From contig OZ036007.1 of assembly GCA_964035015.1 (NCBI GenBank), positions 4,694,997 to 4,758,996 of the forward strand: DNA of 64,000 nucleotides, given 5' to 3'. The notes under the pieces were generated by a model, which saw only the letters and a list, made by a program, of their open reading frames with translations, was not told the DNA's origin and made no database searches. The position numbers and the translations under genes were made by a program. The DNA comes from Corallium rubrum (Eukaryota > Cnidaria > Anthozoa > Scleralcyonacea > Coralliidae). Shown one piece after another: positions 24,352 through 39,300 of this stretch (positions within the stretch are counted from its first letter, which is position 1; every line of letters begins with the position of its first letter).

Positions 24352-27300
24352 CTGCAACGAATAAGAAATGTATTCAGTAGCGCTCCGTCGTGATGACATC
24401 ACTAGGGACCTTAAGATCTACGACGGCAACTTCGAGGACGACGTCCTTCAAACAAAAGCATTCTTCTTGCAAAACAAAGATAATGAATAATTTCTAGTCC
24501 CAAGAGTAATCTGAATACCGTCCTCGCTCTGTATACAACGCCACTCAGAGCATCTTCACGTCTTCAGGACGACGTTGACTCGTGGGGTGATGAGAACTGT
24601 TGTCTGAGATTGCCTTAACATTGACACTGCAACGGTTTCAACACTTTGAAAATTATAAAACAAGCTTCAAGTATTGAATACCGTAGTCAGTTAACCGTGA
24701 CTTCTTTTTAATGCTAAAATTTGAGTTGCTTTTTAACCGCCGTCATCGTCGTAGCTTTTTACCCATAATAGCGATGTTCAGATCACACTTCCACTACCGC
24801 TGCCGTAAATATAGTTTAATTTTAATTTAATTTACTAAATTTTCCACTTAACGTGTGGCAGGAGAGAGGAACAGAACTTTCGTCCCAATTGACACCAAAC
24901 TCCTATGTGTAGACAACTAAAGCCGGTTTTCCACTAGGCGACTTTTTTCGCGCGAAGCGACTTTTTCTTTTGTCTCATGAGCTCTGAGCTGGAACTAATC
25001 AGAAATCTATTGAATTCGAACAAAAGAAAGTCGCTTCGCGCGAAAAAAATCGCCTAGTGGAAAACCGGCTTAAGACCTAGGTGTTGATTTTACGGAGGGA
25101 GGAAAACTGGAGAACCCGGCGAAAAACCCTCGGAGCACAGGAGAGACCAACTAAACTCTACTCACATAAGTCCCAAGCTGGCGGAGGACGGGGTTATTCC
25201 CAAACGGTCACCCATCCAAATACTAACCCCGTCCAACCGGGCTTAACTATTGGTGAGAGGCAGCGCCCTAACAGCACATGCCACCCGTGCTCCCCGTTTA
25301 CACGATGCCGGTACAATTTGAAAACGGAACAAAATCATGCCGTTTAGGCCTTGCGTTTACACGATACCGGCACAAAAACAACATGAAATGTTATATGCTG
25401 TATTTCCGTTTTCAAAATGTACCGGTATCGTGTAAACGGGGTCTAAGTTTTTACGTTCAGTAATGGTCGCACGTCTCAAACCTAGTGCAAAAAGAAAGCG
25501 TTTTACGGTACTAGGATTAAAACCAACTACGACTACAGAACGAAAAAACGAACATTATATCAGTTTAACCACATTTACGGTAGCAGTAGCGGTAGTGGAA
25601 GTGTGATCTGAACCTCGCTAATATTGCAGTCCGAACAATAGCTGATGGCTCATTTGCAATCATTTGAAAGTCAATTTTGGTTTGTTTGTCCACATTTTAC
25701 GCAGCTCGACGGTACGCCATTGAATTGAACTGAATCGAGTTGAATTGAATTAATTGGCGGGAATTGAATTAATTAGCGGGAATTGAAGTAATTGGCGGGA
25801 ATTGAATTAATTGGCGGGAATTGAATTGAATAAAGATAAAAGAAGTGCCTATGAAACGAAAATTAAGTCTGTCTTATTTGAAAGAACACTTAAAATGACA
25901 AAGTAACAACTTTTGCAGCATGGTCAATCGAGATATGGTTTGGAAACTCGGCAAACTTCAAAGCGCCTATAATGAGCTGTGATTTTATGTTGAACCGTAC
26001 CTTACACCGTGCACATCCTTTGTTTTAGGTTTATTAATATTTAAATAGCACGGTTGAGTGATTGAACTGAAACGTTGCTATTCGATAATTTGTCCATTAT
26101 ACTAAAATACAATGGGTTCAGTGACCGTGCACCGTGCACAAAAATGCATAAAGGCGAACAAAAAGATAGAAAAAAGCTGAGTTGATGGCTATGTTTGCAG
26201 TTTTGTTGCTTCATTCTTGACATATTTCAGTTTGTTAGTTTCAGAAATTGCAGCTTGATGTTAGTAATAATTGTCAGTTGTTTGCTGTACAAGCTGTGTT
26301 AGTTAGTAATACTCAGAAAAACTCTGAGCTCTAAGCGGGACTCGAACCCACAGCCTTCTGAATGCTAGCCAGACGCTAATTAACCTTGCTCCGCTATCTG
26401 AGTTCTAGTGGCTCAATGGTTAGAGCGTCTGGCTAGCATTCAGAAGGTTGTGGGTTCGAGTCCCGCTTAGAGCTCAGAGTTTTTCTGAGTATTACTAACT
26501 AACACAGCTTGTACAGCAAACAATTGACAATTATATTTCAGTTTCTTCGTTATATCAACGGTGCCAATTTAAATATCTTTAGATCTCACCTCATGTTTTA
26601 CCAATAGTATATGTATACCTACCCTGCGAGTCATAGCCCCTTTCCGACCTACGCAGGCTTCGGGGGAAAGTGGGCTCTGCCAACAAACTCGATATTTCTT
26701 TTTGAGCATGCGTGAACGGTTGCCAAGATACTATTTTGGGTCCAGGCTCTAACGCGTCACTTCCTATTTTCCTGCTTACGCGTGTTCGTAAACTAGAACT
26801 TGTTTGACCAGTTTAAAACCTGACTGACTCGCCCCAAACTTGGGGCGAAGATCGAGTTTGTTGGCAGAGCCCACTTTCCCCCGAAGCTTGCGTAGGTCGG
26901 AAAGGGGCTCTGACTCGCAGGGTAATGTATATTTACTATAATTCATTTCATTCTATATATACCTGGGAGTCCATCAAATGTTTCAGGGCGACATACGCCT
27001 TTCTTGCTTCACTCAGTCCATCACCAAATTTCATTTCAGCTGCCATCTCTGCTTCCCTCTTCGACAAATCTAACTCATGTTGCTGACTAGTCTTCAACTC
27101 CTCGATTTCTTTATCTGAAACAACGACGAAAAACGTTCGTTATTAAGGACTTATTAACCGAGTGTGAGGTCTGTACGGGAAAGTATTTGCCTGAGGTTTT
27201 CGTACAGACGGAGCGACGAAGGAGCGAGGTTTGTGCGATAAAACCGAGGGAAAATACTTTCCAGTGCAGACCGAGCAAACGAGGTTAATAAGGAATTTAT

Positions 27301-30300
27301 TATATGGCTATTGGTTCTTTTTATTTTTAAGCTTCAAGTGTTGTTTTCGTCTTCGGAGTATGCTGTTTACCTTTATACCTGTTCACTTTTTCGTGTCGCT
27401 TCTTGGCCTTCTTATTTACACCAGTTCGGCTTTTATTTGTCGTGTTTTTAGATAAACAGCTTTAAAGAAAACCAGCAGTGATGTTCCAACACATTTTATT
27501 GTTCAGAATATTTGAATAAAGAGACCTATTTCTCTTTTATTTGTATTCAAATCAACTCCGAAATTTTCCCGCCAAAACTTACAGGGCCGAGAAAAAAGCG
27601 TATTGACCCAGGTCAATATCGTAAAATCCCGACCTCTCAGGAACCAATCAGCGTGCGTCGTTTTGTGTACGGACCGGAAATCAAACCTGCAGCCATATAA
27701 TAAATATAGTTATTAGTTATCTATTATATTCTCTGAAGGGCGTGGCCCTGTTTATGGCATTCTGCGAGATGCAAGACACCCACAACTTTGAAAAGCTTCC
27801 AGAGCCCCTGCATGCATGATTGGGGATTTTACATATTTAGGATATTTGCAACCTGAGAAGATTTGTAATATATCTTCCTTTCCTAAAATTTCATCTTCAT
27901 GGACTTTTTTGATGTGAAAGTTGACGGAAGTGACGTCTACACAGGAATTTGTCTGTATAAAAACCACTTCACAGATTCCTGCGTAGACGTCACTTCCGTC
28001 AACTTTCGCAGCAAAAAAGTCCATGAAGATGAAATTTTAGAAAAGGAAGATATATTACAAATTTTCTCAGAAGGTTCCAAATATCCTAAATATGTAAAAT
28101 CCCCAATCATGATAGAGGCACTTTAAATCACGATACCCCAGTGATTTAACTAGACTCAAGTTTTAGGTGACTGAGGGTTAAAGGTGCTGTCCACTCCGTT
28201 CTGCGCATGATCCGCATCTTTGTTTATCGGGACCCTCAAACATGACATTCGTAGAAAATTACATGAAGTACTCAGCTCAATGTAAACCGTTAGAAGCGAC
28301 ATGACAGAAAACCAAGTGATTCGGTGAGGACATCTCTTCGGATTTCTTCTATTTCTTCTGAAAATGTTTTGTTTTGGGTACAAGTAATGAAGAGGAAGCA
28401 AGAAAAGCTTACAATCTTCAATAAGGTATGAGTAAATATTTTTATAAAAGAAGAAGTAAACATTAGTTTCGTACATGCGCAGAACGAAGTGGACAGCACC
28501 TTTAAGACACTGGTTACCGAAGACTGGTGACCATTCTTACCTTTTGCATCCAACAGTTTTGCCAAGTCATCGCTGAGTTTCTTGTAATCCATCTGTACAG
28601 TGAAAATAAAATGAAGTCAATTCAGCCTTTCTCCTACATTTTGGAAGGTGCAACATTTGCAAGCGAATCATAATTAGACTGGTGATGAGAAAAACAAAAC
28701 AAAACAACCCAGCGTATGCCAGGATGACTATAGGCGAGTTTCAGGGTGTTGCGCGCGCATCTTATTTGCATAGTCCTGTCCTCATCGGGGGAGGGGATTA
28801 GAACAAAGAGAGACACAAAGAACTTTTGAAAAGATTGTATAATATATACTATTAATACTGACCCCTCCCCCCACAGTGATGGTCTTTTTTTAAGGAAATT
28901 TCCTTAAAAAGTGAGAACACTGGAAATGAGCTTACCTCGACATTAACATAAGCTGTGTTTCTCACTTTCATTGCTCTTGATCCAAAATTCAGCGAGCATT
29001 TTGTTTCATGAACGTGGTAGTCTGATGGGGAGCAACAAACCTGCAGATGAAAGAAACAAAAAAAATCAGCAAAGAGTAGTATGTCGTTCACTAGTTCCCC
29101 CTCCGGCCTTCCCCAGAGATAATATTTCTGTCGGAACATTTAAGACTAGCGGAAATCTGAACCAACGAAACGTTAGGTTTTTGAAAAACATTTTTTTGTC
29201 TCTTTCGATTTCAAAAACTATATTTCTGTGAGTTTCCTATTTTTCTCTTAATGATTCTGGAATCCATTATAGAGTTTCGTTGCACACACACATCCACATT
29301 CATATCGGTCAAGTCGTCGAGTCAGCAAGCTTCCCTTTTTAAGTTCCCGCGGGACTACACCCTGTGTTCAGTGTTGTTATTTCATAACTTTATAGCAAGA
29401 CATCAAATATAAAGTAGACAGATGTTTACCACTAAGCTGGTTTTGCAGTTTCCTCCTAAACTTTCTTGTAGAAGTCTTGTCAAGGTAGAGTTCCTGAAAG
29501 GAATGTGAACTGCATTACCACTTTCAGCTCCTTCTGCCAAAGCTTGGATCACGTTTCTAGAAAGAAAGGAATGTTCATAGTTAGTGGATGGGAAAAGATA
29601 ACAATCAAGCCAGTGGGCTATAGCGTTAAAGTGTCTGTGGATTGAAAATTTCAGATTTGAAGCTCTTAATCTAAAGAACCAATTAAAAAAAAAAACACGA
29701 AACAAATGTGGCCTGATTTTACAGAATAAGGAAAGGCTGGGAAGGAATATATAGGGAAGATGACGTATGCCGTTGGATTATTACAATCATTTGCAAGTTC
29801 GCAAGTTTGTTGGGAAGTTCAAAGTTCGTTTTAAACTAGGCATTTGATTACTTGATTGGTTCCTATAGGAGCCAATCAAATGCGTAGTTCAAAACGAACT
29901 TCCAAACGAACTTGCAAATTTTGGAACGAACTTCCGAAGGTTTGGGTGAAAAGTGAGTAGCAAGTGACCAGGGGCGCCGGAGCCACGGGGGCAGCGAGGG
30001 CAGCTGCCCCCCTTGCTCTCACGGTGCGGGGGCAGCACGGGGGCAACAATTGCCCTTTTCCGTACGAGGAATGTTTTCTACAGAAAGTACCATTTGTATT
30101 ATTGTATTAAATTACTGTTGTATTAACATGGAAAATGTCTTACAAGCTAGTTTATTGCTTCAGACCGCGGGGAGGCAGCAAACTAATTTTGCCTTGGGTT
30201 ACTTCTGTCTTAATTCTGCTCATGCAGGCCTTTTTAACTTGGTGGGTGTTTTGTGATTTCGTTAAGGATGTCATGTTTTACCTTGGCTGACATTTTATTA

Positions 30301-33300
30301 ACATCATTAACCGGTCATTACAAGGTTGCAGATTCGAACCCTGGCTGGGGCTCAAATCTTTTTTTGAGTAATTGAGCTTGACGAACGTCCACCGAACGTC
30401 TGTTACATGCATGTTATGTATAATACAACTTATGATGTCATGTTTTCTTAAATGTAAATAGGAATGTAGCATCAATATGTACAATTCAGTCGTTGAATTT
30501 ACTTTTTCAATACATTGCAATTTATTATATAATGGCTTTTGGTTATTTTATGCTATACAGCAAAATTCATGAATATTAATTACCACATGCAAAAATTAAT
30601 GCTGAGAAAAAGTGCCCTTTTTATATGGCTGCCCCCGCTGCCTTAACTAGCTTCCGGCGCCTCTGCAAGTGACTGTAATATTAAAACCGTTGTTCTTATG
30701 CATGGTTGTTCAACTACATAGGTCATCAAGCACTCTAACTGAGTGATTTAATTTCTTCAAAATGGATAAGCCATGGCAAACGTCGAGAGTTTATAGCTCA
30801 AAGACTATGCAGCAGATTCGCTTGAAACGAACTAGACGATATAATAGTATACTTACCCAAGTTCTAGCAATGATAAATTGATCTGTTGAGCTTCACTCAG
30901 TCTTTCACCCTCTGCCTTGGTTTTCTTAATTCGCTCACTTCCTGCCAAATCACAACTGCAAGAGATTAAATAAATCGTACAATTGAATTAGCTGGCACAG
31001 AAAACACTTGACTTGGATTAGGAAAATTGCGACAAATTGTTACATATACAAACGTGCAATACAAAAGCACATACTTACATATACAAATGGCCCTTGAGCA
31101 CAACGTCTTCGTTAAATGCCATCATTTTAGACAGAGCATCTTCTTCCTCCTGTTGGAAAAATGGACAATAATAATTAGAGACATAATAATGAAAATAAGT
31201 TTATTATGAGTGGGAACTGTTTTTGGTTTTAACGAAGGTTAAGTGGTGTTTGTTTATTTGTTTGTTTGTTTGTTTGTTTGTTTGTTTGTTTGTTTGTTTG
31301 TTTGTTTGTTTGTTTGTTTGCTTGCTTGCTTGCTTGCTTGTTTGTTTGTTTGTTTGTTTGTTTGTTTGTTTGTTTGTTTGTTTGTTTGCTTGCTTGCTTG
31401 TTTGTTTGTTTGTTTGTTTGTTGTAACGAAATTTCTTACTTCACTGTCACTCGATTCTCCATCTGACGTAAACGCCTTCTAAAAAAGAACCCAAAAGAAT
31501 AGGGTGTTGCATTATGTGTTTCACTTATTTTCCTGAAGCTCACTATTAAACTACTCACAGATAAATGCTGTGTGTCTACTCCTTCTGATACTAATGTTGC
31601 GTGAAGTTTCTTATCAAAAATCTTCTTCGTCGGAGATGTCGACTGGTCTAAACAAAATAAGGAAAAAGTATTTGAGTATGTAGTGTACTTTGCCATATTA
31701 CGGACGCCACACAAGAATTTACAGTTCAGTTCAGCTCAGCTCAGCTCAGCTCAGCTCAGCTCAGCTCAGCTCAGCTCAGCGCAGCGCAGCTCAATGCAGC
31801 TCAGCGCAGCTCAGCGCAGCGCAGCGCAGCGCAGCTCAACTCAACTCAACTCAACTCAACTCAACTCAACCCAACCCAACCCAACCCAACCCAACCCAAC
31901 CCAACCCAACCCAACCCAACCCAACTCAACTCAACTCAACTCAACTCAACTCAACTCAACTCAGCTCAGCTCAGTCCAGCTCATCACAGCTCAGCTCAGC
32001 TCAGCTCAGCTCAGCTCAGCTCAGCTCAGCTCAGCTCAGCTCAGCTCAGCTCAGCTCAGCTCAGCGCAGCTCAGCGCAGCTCAGCGCAGCTCAGCGCAGC
32101 TCAGCGCAGCTCAGCGCAGCTCCGCTCATCATCAGCTCATGTAGAGAGATTGGGAAAATCTTACCGGAATGTTTCGAGCTTCGTTCGATTGACAATATAC
32201 AAACTGAGTGTGACCTAAATAAGACAACAAAGACAACAAGAACGTCCTTTATAGAATGGTTGCCAGGCCTATTGCGCGTATGGGTCAATGGATACTTTGG
32301 ATAAGTGGATGAATAACGAAAGAAAAGCATAAAAAATGAGGACTTTATCTAAACCATTAGCTAGGCCCTGTTTAATCGGATCGAAAAACGCGAGTTACGT
32401 CAATCCGGGCACATGTTTACATGGAGAATCCGTTCTGCTTGGAACATTGTTTTCGATTGTGGAACACTATTTGCTGTGCTTCCTTCAATGTCTGCCATTT
32501 AGCACGACACGCACTAACTTCACTCATGCGTATCAAGTCATTTTCAAGTCAAACCGTGTTTAGATGAATCAGATTGGAAACATTCAAATCGAGCTTGAAC
32601 CTCAAGTGAATCCACTCCACTGCGTGGATTGACTTCAGCCATCTGTTTTGATCAGATCGAAAACTTTCAGTCTTCTTCATGTAAACACAACAAGGAGAAA
32701 CAACATGCGAGATTTGACTTGAACACTTGATCCGCTTCATGTAGATAGGGGTTTACATTCATTTCCTTACACCAACCTGCTAGATGTTCTGTTCATCTTT
32801 GTCTCAGCAAAGACCAATCTCTTTTTCCCCAACTGCATTAAGGAATGAACCTCATCAGGTCCTCTCACTACATATTCGGAAAGATTTTCAACGTAAATCC
32901 CTAAAGAAGATATAAAGTTAAATAAAAAAAGCAAATATCTTATTTTGTTAGTTTGCCTGACTTAAAAACAATGTGAAGCTGTAATAAAACAATTTTTCGG
33001 AAATTTTTTAAACTAACCTTTTTGTGGATGTTCTCGTATTGTTAAATGAATCTTGTTAGAAGCAGCATTGTTTAGCAAATCGTAAATTTTTTCTTGATAA
33101 ATTTGTAAGTATGACATTGAAACCTTAGGATACAAGATGGCAAAAAGAAAAACAAAATAAAGTTCGGTCCAGTTTTGGATCCTTTATTCTATGGCTATAG
33201 GTCTGGCATTGGGTGCTTTTAAGAGTTTTCCTGGTGCGCGCCTTGTTCTGGTGCACCCCTTCTTTTGGTGCGCGCCTTGTTCTGGCACGTGCGCTCCGTT

Positions 33301-36300
33301 TTATTCTAGTATACACGCTTTATTCTCGGATGCGCACCTTCTTTTCGGATGCGCGCCTTCTTTTCGGGTGCGCGCCTTCTTCTGATGCGGGTCTTCTTCG
33401 GGTGCGCAGTGCTTTATTCTAGTAGTGCGCGCTTTCTTCTCGGATGCGCGCCTCCTTTTTCGGATGCGCGCCTTCTTTTCGGGTGCGCACCTTCTTTTCA
33501 CGGACGCGCGCCTTCTTCTGGTGGCGCGCATTCTTCTGGTGCACCCCTTGTTCTGGTGCGCACCGCTGTATTCTAGTAGTGCGCGCTTTCTTTCCGGATG
33601 CGCGCCTTCTTTTCGGGTGCGCGCATTCTTCTGGTACGTGCCTTCTTTTGATGCGCGCTTTCTACTAGTGCGCGCCATTATTTGTGGAAAACACCGGGTG
33701 GGTCCAGGAAACTTCTAATGAAAGTATTAATTTTCTAATTCAAACCTTATACTGTAGGTTTTCTTTGGCTGCCATTTTTCTGAAACTTTTTTCAATGATT
33801 GTTGCTGCAACACCGTCAGGTGACATAAGAGTGTACGTTTTACCTAAAGAAGTATAAAAATAATTTTCATTGTTTCTGTTGTTAAAATAATAACTTAATT
33901 CTTAAAGTCTTTAATTCTTACCCGATCCAGTTTGACCATATGCCATAACAGTTCCATTAAAGCCATTTAGTGCAGCATTCACCAATGGTTTGCTTATGAA
34001 ATTTGAAATCTAAAACATCAAAAATATTTTGTTGGATATTTTCTGCATTTGGGCATAGTTGTCCATCGATTTGTTACTCAGAATTTAGTAGTACATGGAT
34101 TTTCAGGATTTTTTGCACATTCAAATATTGTAATGATTTTCCAGAATTGCATGGATTTTGAGGGATCGATTTTAAGGTGTGTTTTTTGTTCTTAATTTTT
34201 CTTTGTTTTTAATTTTTATTTGTTTTGTTTTTGGACTTTGAGAAATTTCAAGAATATGAAATTTTCAAGAATTCTTATAAAATCTTTCGGTGAAGTGTAC
34301 AAGATTTGTGAAGTGATTTGTTTTATTCAACCCAGCTGTGTGAGACTACCATACCTCAGTAACACACTTCATGTTATTTCCAGTATAAGTGTGGTATTAT
34401 ATTAATGATAGGATGTGGTTATAAATATTAAAGATGAAGTTAACAAACCTGGGGGTTGGTTGTTTCTTGAGGAAATACATGGTCGAATTGAAACTTCTTA
34501 TCCAAACCAACATGAGTGTTGTTTACAACCACCTTTCAAAAAAAAAAATCATTAAAATAAACTAGATTTTTCATTTTTAACTTGTGGCAGGTATGATATC
34601 ATTGTTCCTGAATTAGAGTAAATATAAAAAAAAATATTAGATGCTAAAATGATGTTTAAAATACTTAAAATTGCAAAAATCAGTGATTCTAGAAAATGTT
34701 CATTACCCCACCTCACCACAGAAGGCACTTGAAAATTCCTGGAGTAGGGGTTCATTGCTTTTAGCAAAATCCTGGGAGGTGGGGGGGAGCACGAGACAAA
34801 TTGCCTTCTGTGTAAGGGGGGTATGGATATTTTCTGGAACAACACACGACAGTATATTGATATACCAGAAATACCAGTAGCAAACTGTCACATACCAATT
34901 ATATCAGTGTATATTATTTTAGCCCCAGAGTTACCACATTGTTCAGACTGGGCTACCCTATACCCCTGTATTGTCTCGATCTTGTGTGAACCATTTACTT
35001 TTCAAACATGAAAATGAACTCACACAGGCCTGATGAGGGGGGGGGGGGGGGTCAGCCTGCTTATTGGCCTGGGGCCAAAGGGGGCCATTTTTAAGAAAAC
35101 AAAAGAATATATTATACGTTATCTTTACCGTGAAAGTGTGAAACGATAAAACCGATTTTATAATAGGCAATTGAAGTTTTAGCATTAATCGTTACATTGC
35201 ATTGTGTCTCTCGCTAATGGTTTTATCACTACTATAGGGGTCCTCTATGGCTTTATCACTGCTATGGGGGCCCTTTATGGCTTTATGACCTAAAGTACTA
35301 TCCATCGCCGCACTGGAATTATTTGATTCTCTATTATTAACGTACAGAGGGACTTGACTGGGATTCGATTTCGAACCCACAATTACCTTGGGGAGGGGGC
35401 CTGTAAATATTTTTTGACCAGGGCTAGGGTACATGTAACCCTACCTCTGAGATAACTCGCCGAATGGGTTAATTTGTTTCAGCTTGCTTTTGAAATTCGT
35501 TTGTCAACATTCGTTGGAATTAGGTTAGGAACTTGGTACGGAAGTTCGTTGTGAAGTTCGTCGCGAAGTTCGAATTTAATAAGCTTTGAATTGAATTCCT
35601 TTGGTAAAATCACGGCGAAGAAGATTATTATAGATGCTTGGTTAAGCAGAAACAAATTGCCGACTTAACTTTGTATTTATCATGCCTAGTTCCATTCAAA
35701 CCCCATTTTATATCATCATTGGGTGAAAAATTGAGAACTTCACTATATAAATTAAACCAATATATTTGTCAGTTCTGTGCAGGGCATGAAAAATGTGAAA
35801 GCTGATCTCATTAGCACCTAAGAATCCATAGTTTTATTGTAACAAATCTTTATTTGCCTAATTTACAGTACATCTATTAAAACCACAACAAAGCTGCAGG
35901 AAATTCAACATCAGTAAATTACTGCTTTATATATATACTATCATACAATATTATTTTTGTTTAATATGAATAAATTATCCTATGACTTAGTAGCCCACTC
36001 AAAATGCTTTATAATATGAAAAGCATTTTTCATAAATTATTTCCTTCACTGCTTGTCAAAGAATAGCCCCATCAACACATACTTTTGTACTCAAAATGCT
36101 TTATATTATGAAAAGCATTTTTCATAAATTATTTCCTTCACTGCTTGTCAAAGCTTTGTAGTCACATTCCAAGGTCAGAGTAAATTTTAAACTTGAACAC
36201 AGGTGTTTATATGGAGGTGAGCTAGCTTGCTTTGCTGAAATGATTTTTATTGTACATGTGTTTACATGAGAAGGGCTAGCTCCCCTAGCCAGGCTGGCTT

Positions 36301-39300
36301 GCTTGCTGTGCTAATTAATTTATCAGTTCTGGTAAGACAGGACGTCTGATTGTTTTAAATATGAACTGTACATGAACAAGCAAACTTGTGAATTGTTAAT
36401 ATGTTGAAAAAAGCTGATAAAAACAAATTTTGTTGCGTGTTCGAAGCTTTTGGTGCCAGCCTGGGTATGTAAACACAATTGACCAGGCCGGGTCACCTGA
36501 GGAAAAACCAGCCGGTGGGCTCTCATATAAACACAAGATGAAAATTAAAAAGAAATTTGCTGCAATGTTGACAACATCTTACAATTTATTCAGAACTAAC
36601 AAAACTGTGACATTATTTGTAACAAATTAGCTAGTACTACAATGCTGACAAGAATCTTCTAGCAGCTTCATCGAATCTCCGATAATTTAAAAGCGATAAA
36701 AGTTCAAATGTTCCAGTAGTTAGTTAACATATGTTACTATTCTCCACGATAAACCACCGTATTCGAATCCGTCTCGTGAATTTTCACTTCGTGCAGCAAA
36801 CCAATGGGCAATAAATTAGACAACTCATCCCACACGAATACGGCCAGGTTTTCTGTTGTGCTTACATTATTCTGAAAATATGGCACGTCTTTATCAAGAC
36901 ACTTGTGATCTAAGGGCTCTACGATCACTTTCTCCAGATACTTCTTCAAATCACACATATTTATCACAAATCCAGTCCGTGGATCGATGTTCCCTCGAAC
37001 AGTCACGTCGAAGATATAATTGTGGCCGTGGCCATTTGGGTTATTACATTTGCCGAATATTTCTTGGTTTTCTTCGTCTGTTAGCTCCTTGCTGTGCAGT
37101 CGGTGAGAAGCACATATCTTTATTGTTTTTGTAAGATACGCTATAGGCATTCTAGCTCATCCACACGTAATACGTTTTCCTAGCGTTTTCACTTTGTTTC
37201 AGGTGATGAGATTATGAGCTTTGGTGCTTCTGGCCTCAGGTTGAGGAAATGGGTGAATGAGGGGCCAAAGGGGATACAAGGAACTAGTCGTACCATTTAG
37301 ACAGTGTCCTGACCCCTGTGTTTGATTTAAATTTTGAAGAGGTTTTTTTTTGTAAAATCTTTTGCATTTCTCACAAGAACGTTTCCAAGGAAAGGTTATT
37401 TACTTAACCTAACTGCGTGGAGTGTAGAGTTACGATTAAACTGGCTAAACTTCGTCAAAATTTAACTGGAAGTTGGACCATTCTCATGGCATGTTGAAAG
37501 GTTGGAATGGATAATGAAGTGGGCAGCAGCATTTTTGCTATTAGGTAAGCTAAACTTTAATTTTAGTAAATGTTAGCAAGAGTTTATTATGAAGGCTGAG
37601 AACTTGAGAAAGTAAAATTGAAAGACTTTTTAATAATGTATCCAAGCGTGCCCATCCCCCCTCTCCACCTGGCTGACCCCTGGGCATTTGACAATTTTTC
37701 AAAAATTGGTGCTAATTCCCTGCCATGGGGATGAAAGGCAGGTGAAAATCACAGAGATCATATAAATACTAAAAGGGGCATCCTATCTTAATTTCAGTCA
37801 ATGGCGAGTAACCAATTGAATGCTGCCATGTTGGATTTTTTGGAGGCAAACATTAGGCGCATTGGTTGGCAAAGGACTGGTGGCTGCCATGTGGTTATCA
37901 AATTTTCCCACCAATGCCCCCTCTAGTATTTATATGATCTCTATGTTGCTTTAAACCCTTCTATAATCGAATGCAACAGGCAATTGACAGTTGAAACAGT
38001 TGATAAAAATACTAGAGGGAGAGGGACACAATTCAATTGCCTCCCTCCGCCCCAAATTACTTTTTAGTGCTGAGCAATTAAAAGAACATGGCTCAGAAAA
38101 ATAATGCCCCATCCCATGCCCCACCCCTGGGAAGGTCCAATGTGTCAAATGCCAAGAAGGGACTGGGAAAGGAATAGAAAGGAGAGGAACAGAAGGAAGG
38201 GAAAGAGAAGCTGAGTTGAGTTAAGGAGCAAGGGTGCAACTTTTTTTTTGGTTGGGAGTGGAGGGTTAGTGGTGTAACTGGTGGGGTGGGGAGGGGGGGG
38301 GGGGGCAGGGTGACTAGCCCCCTCACAGAAATGTTTGTCAGACAAATTTGATCAAAAACTGCTTCAAACGATGTAGGACATTTCAGATTAAGAAAGAATT
38401 CTGTGTAGTGTTCAGTGCAAACATACAAATGACTATATACCGGTATCAATGAAACAATAAGCAAATACTGAAAAATAACCATATATCAGTGACCATATAT
38501 ACTGAAAAATGACCATATACTGAAAAATTACCATATACCAATGACCATATATACTGGAAAATGACCATATACTGAAAAATTACCATATACTGAAAAATCA
38601 CTATATACTATATAAAAAATCACCATATACATATACTGAAAAATAACCATATACATATATGTACTGAAAATGACCATATACTGAAGAATGACCATATATA
38701 CTGAAAAATGACCATATACTGAAGAATGACCATATACTGAAAAATAACCATATACATATACTGAAAATGACCATATACTGAAAAATGACCATATACTGAA
38801 AAATAACCATATACATATACTGAAAATGACCATATACTGAAAATGACCATATACTGAAGAATGACCATATATACTGAAAAATGACCATATATATACTGAA
38901 AAATGACCATATACTGAAAAATGACCATATACTGAAAAATAACCATATTCATATACTGAAAATGACCATATACTGAAAAATGACCATATACTGAAGAATG
39001 ACCATATACTGAAAAATGACCATATACTGAAAAATAACCATATACATATACTGAAAATGACCATATACTGAAAAATGACCATATACTGAAGAATGACCAT
39101 ATATACTGAAAAATGACCATATATATACTGAAAAATGACCATATACTGAAAAATGACCATATACTGAAAAATAACCATATACATATACTGAAAATGACCA
39201 TATACTGAAAAATGACCATATACTGAAGAATGACCATATACTGAAAAATGACCATATACTGAAAAATAACCATATACATATACTGAAAAATGGCCATATA

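Noticed and set aside
31683-32304. Ser-Ala-Gln and Thr-Gln-Leu rich frames
   Set aside because: Pentanucleotide microsatellite read in several frames; the right end overlaps kinesin exon 8 on the other strand.
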